From NCBI GenBank assembly GCA_014281115.1, contig JACONQ010000020.1, positions 434,001 through 498,000 of the forward strand: DNA of 64,000 bases, given 5' to 3'. The notes beneath the pieces were generated by a model. The model made no database searches and was not told where the DNA came from. It saw nothing but the letters and a program-made list of their open reading frames with translations. The stretch comes from Laburnicola sp. R22_1 (taxonomy: Eukaryota > Ascomycota > Dothideomycetes > Pleosporales > Didymosphaeriaceae). How positions within the stretch are numbered: position 1 is the stretch's first letter; every line of letters begins with the position of its first letter. Shown here piece after piece: positions 45,566 to 57,569 of this stretch. A program made the translations under genes and the position numbers.

Positions 45566-45725
45566 CGGCTTACTAAACGCCTTTTTTAACCTTATTTTAG
45601 TTTAAGGTTAAAGTAAATTAAGATAGAAGGTTATATATACTATGTATAGCACCTAATTCTAATTAAAAACTAACCTTAAATATTTAATAACGCAATAATA
45701 GTTTAAACTTTAAACTTACTTACAT
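45565..45725 (+). repeat. Repeat R1, copy 2
   Basis: Direct repeat of 36,105-36,270; differences are mostly transitions. Confidence 0.75.
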
Positions 45726-45729
45726 CTTA

Positions 45730-45912
45730 TAAGGGGCTAAGCGCCCTTTTACTAGTTACTTAGCCTACTACCTTAGAGCCTTAGAGTTCTAAGTCTGTGC
45801 TTCTGCTAAGCTAGGAGTATATAAGTCTATAGGTAGAGTTACTCTTAAACTTTATTAAATTTATAAGTTTACTTAGGTAACTCTAACCCCTTAGTTTAAA
45901 GCCCTTTATATT
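45730..45912 (+). repeat. Solo-LTR-like repeat (R2), copy 2
   Basis: Direct repeat of 39,153-39,371, with a ~30-bp deletion and transitions; lies immediately after R1 copy 2. Confidence 0.6.
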
Positions 45913-46384
45913 AAATTTAATTAACCTCTTATAATAGAGAAGCTTATAAGATCTCTCTAATACGCTAAGAATAAACCTATAAATATAAGGAAGAATTTAT
46001 AGTATACTTTTTTTCGCCTAAATAACTCTATACTTTAGCTTTAAAAAATATAGAGAGCTATAACCTAGTCTATAGTACCTTTAAAATAGGTTTTTAGTAA
46101 GTAGTTAAGTTAGATATTAAGATCTCCTAACTCTATAAATAAATATAAATATAATAGAGAGAGCACTAGGGCCTTTTTATAAAAGGAAAAATGCTTTTAT
46201 TTCTTGCCTAGCATAATAAGTTACTAAACTCTAATAGTAAAAAGCTATAGAAGTAGATATTAATACTAACCTTACTAAGGAACTATATATAGGGGGCTGT
46301 AATAAAATAGAATATATATAAAAGATTAAGCTAGTCTGCTAGTATCTATAAGACTAAAGATTAATAGGGCCCTAAGCACCTCCT

Positions 46385-46430
46385 TAAAGGGGGGGGGGAG
46401 AGAGGGGGAGAAAGGAGGGGACCCTAGAAT
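46385..46430 (+). repeat. Purine/poly-G tract in AT-rich DNA
   Basis: A run of ten G followed by GA-rich sequence with further G runs ends at GGGGACCC. It stands out sharply from the AT-rich surroundings. Confidence 0.85.
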
Positions 46431-47864
46431 ATAGAAGGAAACACCCTTTAAAACGCGTTATTATAAAATATAAGTTACTTTACTAGCTTAAAATAACTCT
46501 AAGCTGCACTAGTGGCTTAACTAAATACTAATAAATAGCTTTAGATCTTATTAGAAGTAATTACTAATTAACTTGCCTAATTAAAGTAATATACTAGAGT
46601 AGAGACTGTGCCCTTAGTCCCCTTCTAAATAATAATAGTAATACTAGTAGCTAGTAAAGTGCTAATAGAGTGCTAACGCCCCTAACTCTCTAATCTATAG
46701 TTGTTCTCTAAAAGCTATTAGAATTACTAGCATTAGGAATATATAATAAAGACTAAAATTTATAAAGATTATCTCCTTCTAGGAAATATAGGTAATTATA
46801 TTATAAATAGACTAATAGATAAAGTAGTAAATATTATACTAGCCTATATAAAGAAAGGAACCTATTCTAAAAATAAATTCTAGGTGTTTTAGATATAAGC
46901 TTTTATAATAAGTTAGTAAAAAGTAAGTATAAAATAGACTATTTCTTAGCTACTAAGGCAAAACCCTACTAGCTAAGTTTAATACTAACTTTATGCGCCT
47001 AGCTCCTAAGACGAATAAAGATAATTAAAAGAATTTAAAGGATCTTTACTAGAGAGCCTTACGTATAGATTTATAAGATAGGCGAATTACGCTAGAGATT
47101 TTTAAGAATTAGGATCTTATAATACGTATAGATAGAGTTAATATAATTAAGGAAAATATTTGCTATATAAAGATATTAAAGCCTTTCTCTATAGTAGCCT
47201 TCTCTTTTACTAAGTCTATAGACACTATAAATTAAAAACTTATATATTCTAGCACTATAAAGACTACTAAAGTAAACTCTTTAAAGACTAAAAAGTACGC
47301 TAAATAGGTTTTTAAGAAGGAGTTAGAGAAGCGCTATAAAGAAGGAGTATGCTTCTACTATAGTAAGAAGGGCTATAGCGTCTAGAACTATTACCTTTAA
47401 GTTGCTATACCCCTAACCTAAGCTAGGTTAGGTAAGGCCTAAGAGATAAATAGTAGAAATAAAGATATTAATAGCTTAGTAGAGTTAGAAAACTAGTTTC
47501 TTCTCCTAGAAGTTATTAGAAGGAGGAGATAAAGTTAGTTATAAAGAAACTAAAAGAGAACTTTAATATACATAAAATAATATAGCTAAATTTAATACTA
47601 ATTACTATAAATACTTTTATTATTCATATTGCTTTTTTATATACTATACTTAATTTAAAGTGTGTAATTACTACTTTTATATTTAAGAAGTTTGCTAGAA
47701 AAGCTAACCTATAACGTATTAATTTAAATAATTTCTATTAAGTAATAGGATTTAGAGGAGTAACCTTTTTAGTCTATAAAGCTACTTATATAGAGATAGA
47801 TATTAAGTAGTATATTAAAATAATATAGGCGTATATTATTAGAAAGGAGAAAGACTATTAAAGA

Positions 47865-47975
47865 TCTTTGTCGTGTAGAGATTCTAACTAAGGCTAAGTC
47901 CGCACAATATACAAAGAGGAGTAAAATAGGAGGAACTAAAACCTAGTACCTAGCATATAGTAGTAGTAACAAAAT
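47865..47975 (+). repeat. Repeat R3, copy 1 (plus)
   Basis: About 100 bp (TCTTTGTCGTGTAGAGATTC to GGAGGAACTAAAACC). The same sequence occurs inverted at about 49,780-49,880 and direct at about 60,765-60,835. Confidence 0.75.
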
Positions 47976-49779
47976 ATATATAAAATAATAATAATTTTAT
48001 TGTTAACTTTCTGCATAGCAGTATTAGTAATAGTAGTTAATAGATAGTCTACTATCTAGTATCTAAAAGTGGGGTAAGATAAATTCCAGTTATATAGTTA
48101 GCGTAAACTTAGTTACTATTATAATTATTGTTGTTATTATTGCAGCGAAAAATATTATCAAAGAAATTATTAATTACGTAACACAGTAGTTAGTTAAATA
48201 GCCAGCCTAAGATTACGTAATATTACAAATTAACTCTAGGGAAGAAAGGAGAAAGACTATAAACTAGTTTTTAGTTTACTATAGTAGAAAAAGAACACTA
48301 TATTAGTAGCTCTAAAAAAATAGTTTATATGTATATAATTCTTCTATATAAGGATTAGAAATAAGCAGGGGAGATAAACTTCTACTCTTAGTTAAGAGGT
48401 CTCTGCTATATTATTTATAACCCTAAAGAGAAGAAATATAAGGGAAAAGAATAAGTTAATAGCCTTTACTACCTCCTTTAAAGATATTTAAAAGGCCCTA
48501 GCTCAAAAGGCTAAAGTAAACTTAAGAGACTACCTTCTTAAGTAGCTCCTAGATTAGGTAGAAGTTTTCTTAAGGGAGTAAGCTAATAAACTTCCTCTAT
48601 TATAAGGCTCTAGGATTAACTACTTTATCCCCTTATTAAGAAGAATAGAGAGACTCTAGGGATCCCCTTTAGGCTCCTTTATAGTATATTAAAAGAAAAG
48701 CTGCTAGTTCTTTATAAGAAACGAATAAAGTATCTTAACTATAGCTTTATTTAGATAAGCAAATTTAGCGCTATAGCACTAGTATTATTTATAAGATAAT
48801 CTAGAGAAGGTCTACAGTTTTGTATAGATTACTAGGCGTTAAATACTCTATTAAAGAAAGACTACTACTTTCTTCCCCTTATTAGAGAGATATTATAGCT
48901 CCTTACTAAGGCTAAGTAGCTAATAAAATTAAATATAATTTAGGCCTTTTATAAGCTAAAAATAATAAAAGAAAAAAATAGAAAATAGTTTTCTAAACCT
49001 AATTTAGGTTATATAAGTAGCTAGTATTCTTCTTTAGACTAGCTAATACACTAAGCACTTTTTAAAGATATATTAACTATATCCTAAAGAAGTACTTAGA
49101 TAACTTCTACTTTACCTATATAGATAATATTCTTATATTTTCTAGTAGATCTCTAAAGGACTATTAGAATAAAGTATAAGAGGTAGTAAAAAGGTTAGGC
49201 AAAGTATGGCTACGCCTAGATATCAAGAAGTATAAGTTTATAGTTACTAAGACTAAGTATCTTAGATTTATTATAGAGTATAGAAAGGGAAATAGTATAA
49301 ACTTAAAGAAAGTTAAAGCTATTTAGGACTAGGCCCCTTTTACTAATATAAAAGGTAGTTAGAGTTATTTAGAGTTTACTAACTTCTACTAGAGATTTAT
49401 AGAGAACTTTTTAGAAGTAGTACCTTTATAAATAAAGTTAACTAGAAAGAAAACTCCCTTTTTATAGGGGTAGAAATAATAGTAGGTCTTTAACTATCTA
49501 AAAAAGGTATTTTATACTAAACCTATGCTAGTCTACTTTAATTTTAAGAAAAAAGAGGTATTAAAGGCTAACTTCTTAGATTAGGCCTTTAGTGTCTACT
49601 TCTCGCAATTTAACGCAGATAAAGTCTTTAGGCTAATTACCTACTTTTTTACTAAACACACTCCTATAAAGGCAAACTATATAATTTATAATAAGAAGAT
49701 ACTTATAGTAATTAAGGTAACTAAGAAATAGTATAATATACTTTAGGCTATTCCTTATATACTTATAATTACCACTGTG

Positions 49780-49880
49780 TGCTAGGTACTAGGTTTTAGT
49801 GCCTCCTATTTTACTCCTCTTTATATATAGTACGAACTCGACCTTGGTTAGAATCTCTACACAATAAAGATCTTTAATAC
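49780..49880 (-). repeat. Repeat R3, copy 2 (inverted)
   Basis: Reverse complement of R3 copy 1, better preserved (GATTCTAACCAAGGTCGAG on the minus strand). Together with copy 1 it frames about 1.8 kb containing the gypsy RT. Confidence 0.75.
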
Positions 49881-50630
49881 TTATAATTACTAATTATAAT
49901 AACCTTATATACTTTATAAAGTTTAGAAGATTAAATAAGAAGTATATATACTAGGCTAATACTCTTAGTAAATATAATATAATATTCTAGTATAGACTAG
50001 GAACTACTAACTTAAGGGTAAACGCCCTCTTATAACGCTAGCAAGATATACCTATAGACACTAAAAATAAATAAATTAAGTTCTATAAAATCTAACTTCT
50101 TAAGAAAGCCTCTTTAAATAATAGGAATATAGGGCTTTAAATATTTATAGCCTTAGCGATATAAGCCCTGCCTAAGAGGCTTAACCTATTTAGGAAAAAA
50201 GTAGGGCTAAACGTAAAAAACGCTAGTTTTCTCTTCTTTAATTACTAGGAAAGTTTCCTCTTAAACCTAAAATATACTCTTTAGTAGACTTAGACTTAAA
50301 TAAACTATAGTTATATAGCTTAGAAAGAGATTTTATACTAAGAGAAGTAAAAAAGGATATTTTCTACTATAGGCGCACCTTTTCTTTCTCTCTAAACCTA
50401 AAGGTTGCTATATAAAAATATAATATTAATAACACTAGTTACCTCTAGTACTAGAAATAAAGATAGGTTCTAGACTAGAAACCTTTATAGATAACCCTAA
50501 TTACTATAGTTTATAACTCTCCTATGTCTAGATATTTAGCAAGGGAGATTACCTATAAAATAGTTGCTAAAATTTACTTCTTTTTAGAAATATTAGACTT
50601 TATTTATAAATTTATTAAGAACTATAATAT

Positions 50631-51859
50631 TAGAAAAAGAAATATTACAGACCTTTTAGTATATAGTACAACGCTATAAGGAAAAGCTATAAGTGTACTA
50701 AAAACGCATTAAAAAAAGGTAAAGTAATAAGATAGGTTAGAGACTATTTGTTAGCACCTGTAAATTAGTCCCTTATGCTAGAGGTAGTTAATTATAAGAT
50801 ATACTAGGTACTAAAGTTAATAATAATATAATACGCAACTGCTGCCTACGCAGGATAAAATACGTAACTAGACACAAATTGCCTATTTATACTACCTTTC
50901 TATCCTTACAATTATTTAATTGCTAGTTAAGACCTTAAGGTTAGTTTACGCTATATCTATTCCTCGCCCTAAAAACGCTATTACTACTAGACGTGTAGTA
51001 TTACTCCCCTACCTAGAAGACGTAAATAACGCGGCTAGGTATAATAGCTAAATACTACTTAATATTAAAAACTACATAGTCTATACTAAGGATCTATACA
51101 GTGAGTAGATAGCTACTATAGAGTTAGATTGCTATATTAAGAAGAACACACATCTTCTTTAATAGAAGCCTAGAATTAAAGGCGGAATAAGCCTCGTAAT
51201 ATAAATTAATCTATACTAGTTTAGGTATAAGATACTTATAACTATTAGTAAGGACTAGAATATAATTACTTTTATAAAGTAAAAGTCTAGGCTAGCAGCT
51301 ATATACTGCTACGTAGCTTATAGAAGCAATTACTATCTAATATTAGATTTTTAATTAATAGCTAGTTGCTTTAAAGATAGTAGTTATATAAAATAGGTGC
51401 TAAAGGCGTAGATAATATATAAGTATATAATTATATTATAAGAAATTTAGAAGAGAGGACTAAAGTAGTGTTAGGGTACTATTTAGTATTAGGAGTAGGA
51501 AGCGTGCGCAATTTATTATATATTATAGCGGCACTAAAGCATACGTCTAGGGATTCTAAGTAGTTAATTATCTAGTAAGATAGTAGCAAAAAGTTAAAAG
51601 GTGAGTGTTAATTATCTAGTAACGTAGTAGGCAGGCAAGCAAGTTAGGATATTATTATTATAAGTTTATTATCTTAAAAGCTAGGAGAAGAACGTTAGTA
51701 AAACTTTAACGCGCTTTAGTCCTAGGACTTAGCGCTTACACGTAATATTACGTTATATAAGCGCTAGTAACGCAATAAAAAAAAGTAGTAATTAAACGTA
51801 GTAGGGCTACTTAAAAACTAGTAAGTGGAGGCAGTTTATACTCCTGCCTAGGAGGGAAA
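50631..51859 (+). mobile_element. Unidentified element X, copy 1
   Basis: About 1,229 bp inserted in the gypsy integrase and flanked by AACTATAATAT (50,620-50,630 and 51,860-51,870). It starts TAGAAAAAGAAATATTACAG and ends CTGCCTAGGAGGGAAA. No terminal inverted repeat, no LTR, no poly-A tail. A second copy is at 62,570-63,834. With stops ignored a long frame can be read, but I recognise no domain in it. Confidence 0.8.
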
Positions 51860-52399
51860 AACTATAATATATATTGGAGAACTAAGCTATAAAGAAATAT
51901 AAAATAAAGATTACTAAAACCTCTTTTCCTTTCTAACTAAATATAAAAGAAAATCTTTATAAACTTTATTTCTAAGCTTTTTATAAGTAAGGAGAATATA
52001 AATATAATAGTAATGTGTAATAAACTAAAAAAGGAATAGTCTTAGTCCCTCTACTAGACTTAGAGATAGAAACTATAGTAAAGGTATTCCTCTATTATAT
52101 TATAGCCTACTATTAGCTCTCTAATACTATAACTTCTAACTATAAAGATTAATTTGTAAGCAACTTTTAGAGGCATCTATATGAGAGAATAAAGATCTAA
52201 AGAAGATTATTCTTTTTTAAGTACTTAGAGACTAATAGTACTATAAAATATATAAACTTTATAATTAAGACCTACCTCTATACTTTTATATTTTTATATT
52301 TGTTTTTATTAGGCTATTCTTACTAAGAGAGATATTAGCTAGCTATAGTAATTATATAATATTAGTTTAGTACACTATACCTATATATATATCAGTAAC

Positions 52400-53280
52400 T
52401 ACTCTATACTTATAAACTATAAGTATATATAACGCGTTAACTTGCTTATAGGCAGCAACACTTATTACTACTATAGCTCTCTATAAGTCTGCACTATAGG
52501 TTTAAATATCTAGCAATACTATCTTGCTTATTATATCCTCTACCTCCCTTTACTATATTAGAATTGCTCTAGAAGTTACCACGTCTTACTTTTACTATAG
52601 CACCCTAGCTATAAAGTATATATATTAATAAAGCGGCAATACTATAATATACTAAGACACTAAAAGGTACATTTAAAAAGATAAGTATATAGCACTTAAA
52701 AGGCCTACTAGATCTATGCTAGGTGTAGACTGATCTCTACATTATCTAGCTTAAGAAGGTTAGCCTATAGCTACTATATAAGTAGTTATATAATAGTAAT
52801 AGTCTAGTATATATAGTATATACAGTAGAGCTCTAGAACATTTACCGACTAAAGAAGCACCTTTAGAATAACTATAAATATAATCTTGCTATATATTACT
52901 ATACGTAGTTAACTACTATTAAAGAGAATAATAATAAGAAGTATACGCACTAGTACCTCTACCTTATTACTACTTATAATACTATAGAGATATACTAGTA
53001 GCAATAATAATAATAATAAAATAATAACAATAAAATAATAACAATAAAATAATAACAATAAAATAATAATAATAAAATAATAACGCAAACTAAGTCCTTT
53101 AAAAGAATAGGCAATAAAAGAAATAAAAGAAATAAAAGAAGCATGCGTATAGCAACACAACGCGGAGTAACCTAAGGGTAATTACTGCTATTATCTATAA
53201 CAAGATATAAATAATAAACTAATACTTTACTATATAATATCTATAATTAAAATTTTATTAAAGCTAAACTTGTATATAAT
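52400..53280 (+). repeat. Repeat Y, plus copy (lacks element X)
   Basis: The stretch from about 52,420 to 52,800 is the reverse complement of 64,000-63,845 plus 62,569-62,330, i.e. the same repeat without the X insertion. The homologue of the X target (attagaattg, 52,557-52,566) is uninterrupted here. Later parts (to about 53,000) include retroelement-like text but no firm domain. Confidence 0.75.
53004..53140 (+). repeat. AAT/AAC-type and AAAGAAAT microsatellites
   Basis: (AAT)n, then several AATAATAACAATAAA-like units, then three to four AAATAAAAG units. Confidence 0.9.
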
Positions 53281-53299
53281 AGTATTAGAAGAACTAGGC

Positions 53300-53470
53300 C
53301 TTATACTGCCCTATAGTGCAAATAGCTATTAATAGATCAGAAGCTACTTCTACTAGAGTAGTACTATTATTTCTTTAGCATAGGTATAATATAGACCTAG
53401 CTAAGCTAAATATAAAGATAAAAGGTATTAACTATTACTAATAAGATTTAATAATAGCAGTTATCCCTCC
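53300..53470 (+). pseudogene. Gag-like fragment
   Basis: Nucleotide-level match to 36,350-36,520. It is a second degraded copy of the same retroelement Gag region. Confidence 0.55.
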
Positions 53471-54111
53471 TACTATTATATTTACTTATATAGCTATATT
53501 TTTAGTATAGGGGTAGTAGCGTAAGTATTTATCTTCTATTTTACTATACTTAAAGTAGGTATTATTTTAGACACACTATAACCTAGTCTAATTATATAGA
53601 TTAGAGAAGGAAATAATAGATTAATTATTAGTAGTAAGTCTATAGTAGGGTGTAGATTTAGTAGGTACCTTGTATAAGAGCTTTAATCTAGAAAGTAATA
53701 CCTAGAAAAAAGTCTTTATATATGCCTAGAAAGAGTTTATTATATTATTATCTTAGATAGTCGCATTATTTATTTAGTTTTAATTACCTTTTTTAATATA
53801 ATTTTAAATTAAGCCTACGTAGATTGGGATAGAAAGGCCGCTCTAGTATAGCGCCTAAAAATATAGTCTACTCCTAGTCTCTACTAATATAATAATAGTT
53901 TATAATAATAGTTTATAATAATAGTTTATAAACTATATACTTGCCATACTATTTATAAGCGCTCTAATATTCACTAAATTTACTTAAAGTCTATATAGTA
54001 AACTAAGCTCTATTATTACTATTATTAGTAATTACTTTGCCAAGAGCTAGTATATAGAAAAATAGGCTATAGCTAGTTATTTCTTTTACTAAAGTATAGC
54101 TGCTGTAAGGG

Positions 54112-54415
54112 TAGTATACGGCCTTATAGAGCTAACCTATTAGGGATAGCTAGAATAGTTAAAAGAGCTAGTTAAATTAATCCTATTCTAAGATAGTAGA
54201 TAAGAAAGAGATGTAGGAGGCCCTTTCTTATATAGAGGGCAGCGTAGAGTATAGGCCTACGATAACTACTACGCTAATACTAACTAGAAAAGGTGTTTTA
54301 AGAAAGGCAAAAGGCGTAAATAGAAGGAAATAGGGTATAAAAGAAAGGTAATAGGGCGTGCTTAGTAGGGCAGCTAGTAAGTACTATTATATAACTCTCC
54401 TTTTAAGGCCTATAA
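54112..54415 (+). repeat. Direct repeat R4, copy 1
   Basis: About 300 bp (ACGGCCTTATAGAGCTAACC to GCTAGTAAGTACTATTA), repeated in the same orientation at 56,695-56,985. The spacing (~2.6 kb) would suit LTRs of a small or deleted element; clear termini and target duplications were not found. Confidence 0.65.
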
Positions 54416-54869
54416 ATAGAAAAGAAAGTATATAAAAACAGGGTGTTTTAGCGGATTTTTAATATAACTAGCACTATTTTTAGGCTAAAGAGGACTAGAA
54501 TAGGGGCAATAGGCCCCTATAGTTCTACTGATAGCCTTAGTTCTTAATTTAGGTGCTATTTAGTAGAGATATTAAGGAAAGTTATTAAGAATAAATTAGT
54601 AAATTAGTAAAAAAGCGTAGTAGAAACTATAGTCTAGTATTTAGTGTTTTACTAATAGAGTGTATTCTTAGCTCTAACGCTATATAAAAGTATAATTAGC
54701 TAAAAAAATTCTAGTTAATTTATTACGCGCTAGCATAATTATATTATATAAAGTTCCCTAGTACTATAGAAAAGCGTTTTAAAAAAACATATAAATCTAA
54801 CTATATAGTTTTTAATTAGGGTAGAGCAACTTACAAAGCTATAGAGACTACTAGTATAGTAGAGTAGAG

Positions 54870-55075
54870 GTGCTAAAAGGTGCCTTACGCGCGCAATAGT
54901 TAGAGAACTACTAAATTAGTAGTAAGCTAGCTAGAAAAGAAATAGCTAGAGGTAAGAGTGCTAAAAGGTGCCCTATATATATAATAGTTAGGGAGCTGCT
55001 AAATTAGTAGTAAGCTAGCTAGAGAGAAAATAGCTAAAGGTAAAGATGCTAAAAGTAATAAATGCCTATATATAG
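54870..55075 (+). repeat. ~88-bp tandem repeat
   Basis: Two full units and a partial one beginning GTGCTAAAAGGTGCC (54,870 and 54,958) and containing ATTAGTAGTAAGCTAGCTAG. Confidence 0.8.
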
Positions 55076-56694
55076 TAGGCTAGCTAGGAAACTACTTAAC
55101 TAGTAGTAAACTAGGCTATCTATTTTAATAGCTTATAGTGCTCTTAAAGGTAGAATAAGTTAGGTAACTAGTAGATTAGAGTAAGGGCTAATAGTTAGAG
55201 GGTAGCTTCTAATTATTAGTATTCTAGAAAATTTTATTAGGTAGTTTACTATTAAATTTATTACCTAAGTATTATTCTTATAAGCAGTTAAACTTAGGGT
55301 TAATTAGGTTAGTAAATTTAGAGTTATTATTAGAGAGGTTATTATAATAGCCAGGCTCTTTATCTTCTAATTTACTACTATAATAGACAGTATTATTATT
55401 TTATAAGCTATTATTATAGTAAGTAATACTAAATTTATAAAGATTATTCTTTTTAAGCACCTCTTCTCTAGTATAATTACTATAGTTATTACTAGATTAG
55501 GCGTCTTCTAGCTTATTTAGCTATTCTAGTAATAGCTAGAAAAGAGTTGTAGAAAGTAGTTAGCTAAAGTAATTAGGCTTAGGCTTCGCCTTAAAGTCTC
55601 TATTATTAGAAAAAGTAGTTAGGGTTGCCTAATATGTGTTAATTCTAGAACTTTTAGGAAATAATAGGATAGAGTTATTAGATTTAAAGGCTAACTACTA
55701 GTAAATTTAAGATAGAAGTAAGGTTATAATAGAGATATTTAACTATAATTTATTAATAAGCTAGACTAGAAGGTAGCTAGGTAATATTAATAGCCTAGTA
55801 ATTAGTTACCTAGCTAAATACTTAATAAGTAGTAGATAAAAGTTAGGGTAGTTATAGCAAAGAGAGTAAATTCCTATAACTAGTGCTACCCTAGTTTAAA
55901 TATAAGCTTAACTAAGGTCTAAAGTAGTAAAAGATTAGAGTAAAGTGTATAACGCTACTTAGTAAGGTAGAGTAGTAAAAGATTAGGGCAGACTAGATAG
56001 AGCTACTTAGTAAGGTTAGCGCTAGGGTAATCTAGTGTCTAGATTTTCTAAGTAGCTAAGTAGTTTATAAAGGGCGTCTATTATAAAAAAAGTAAAAGAA
56101 AATAAAAAGAAAAATCTAAAAGGTTAATAACTAGGCGCAATAGAGTACCTAAATTTAATAGGTCTAGATATCTTATAAGTGTAAGATAGCGTGCTTAGTA
56201 AGTTAAGTAGGGCATCTTATAGAAAGAGTAAAAGTATTATTTATATAAAATCTTTACAAATAGCGCTATAGCACCTCTAGAGCCTAATTCTAATTTCTTT
56301 TACTTAGTACCTTTAGCCCTTATAGTGTAACGCTAGTTAGGTATTTTAGGCAAATTAGTCTTTAAAGGTAACGTCGTTATTATCTATTAATTATTATTTG
56401 TGTTTAGAATATTAGAACTTCTAGAGCAGTCTCTCTAAATAGACCTTAGTATAGTATAATAACTACCTAGTATAACTAGTAACTAACAAACTAATATACT
56501 CTTACCTACTTATAGTAGGCAGAGGAATTATATTAGTAGTCTTATAGCTCTTAGGTAATTGCCTAGCATAACTAGTAACTAATAAAGTAAAACTTCTACT
56601 AATTTAACTATCTATAGGCAGCGTCTTAAGAAAGGAGTAGATATTATATTACTATCTATAGCTAAATAAAAAGGTTAGTTTTAGAATAATATAA

Positions 56695-56985
56695 GAGTAG
56701 TACATAGCCTTATAGGGCTAACCTATTAAAAATAGCTAGAATAGTTAAAAGAGCTAGTTAAATTAATACTATTCTAAGATAGTAGATAAAAAAGGGATAT
56801 AGGAGGCCCTTTTTTATATAGAGGGCGGCATAGGGCATAGGCTTACGCTAACTACTATACTAACACTAACTAGAAAAGGCGCCTTTAGGAAGGTAAAAGG
56901 CGCAAATAGGAGGACATAGGGTGTAAAAGAAAAGTAATAGGACGTGCTTAGTAGGGTAGCTAGCAAGTACTATTACAGCTGCGGA
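56695..56985 (+). repeat. Direct repeat R4, copy 2
   Basis: Second copy of the repeat at 54,112-54,415, differing mostly by transitions. It is followed by a less degraded piece (CAGCTGCGGAATGCGGC, 56,975-56,995). Confidence 0.65.
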
Positions 56986-57569
56986 ATGCGGCTTTATTTA
57001 TAAAAAAAATAGTAATTATGCTACTTACGCATTACGCTTATCTAACACTATAATAACTATAAGAATCTAATGTATTTATATAACACTCTCCTTGCTTAGT
57101 AACTTATTTATAAATATCCTTATTTTCTCTTTCTTCTTACTCTTAATCTTGTCCTTTATTACTGCCTTTCTAACTAGTAGTAATATAAAAACTATAGTAG
57201 AAACTCTATATATCTATTACTACATCTATAGTTACTAATCTATTACTAGCCTAACTAGTATACTAGGACCGCCTTATATAGGCTAAGGTATACCTTTTTT
57301 TACTTTAACCTATTAATAATCTTCTAGATAGAGCAGTACTTTAGTATAGACCTAGTAATATTAGTAAGCAGATATATTTTTAAAGCATACTTTTAAGCGA
57401 CATTAATAACAGTATTAGTCTTAGCACTAGGATCTAGGAAGATAGTAGAAAATAGAGCAATAGTAGAAGTCTTCTTAAGGTTAACTTTAATATAAAGATA
57501 AAGCGTTAGTGTACCTATAGTGTATAAGCTCCTATCTAGTATATATTTTATAATAGCTTAAATCTACTA

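Larger units (their letters stand above)
46950..52400 (+). mobile_element. Ty3/gypsy retrotransposon remnant
   Basis: Read with stops tolerated. Gag with a mutated CCHC knuckle (GVCFYYSKKGYS, about 47,350, Cys-to-Tyr changes) is followed by a pol segment with RT text (KDYYFLPLIREIL at about 48,860, FFFRLANTLSTFQRYIN, YIDNILIF at about 49,120, FTNFYQRFIENF at about 49,380). RNase H is at about 49,560-49,780, the integrase zinc-binding region at about 50,520-50,620 and, after an insertion, the integrase core (about 51,960-52,240: FINFISKL, DQFVSNFQRHLYERIKI). Element X interrupts the integrase between 50,631 and 51,859. Confidence 0.8.
35940..57569. other. AT-rich, RIP-degraded transposon block (left part)
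   Basis: Composition drops abruptly to strongly AT-rich just upstream of the cyclase start. Open frames are short; retrotransposon domains can be read only by tolerating TAG/TAA in place of Gln and Trp. Repeat copies within the block differ almost entirely by C/T or G/A. The recognised elements are listed separately. No host gene was found. Confidence 0.9.

Noticed and set aside
39153..45912. R2 repeats (39,153 and 45,730) as the LTR pair of one element containing copia B
   Set aside because: The order R2 - copia RT - B - RT - R1 - R2 puts a foreign RT fragment and R1 next to the second copy, and no matching target duplications were found; two independent solo copies or rearranged fragments are as likely.
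52909..53160. 83-codon minus-strand frame rich in Leu/Ile/Tyr
   Set aside because: Translation of the AAT/AAC microsatellite, not a membrane protein.
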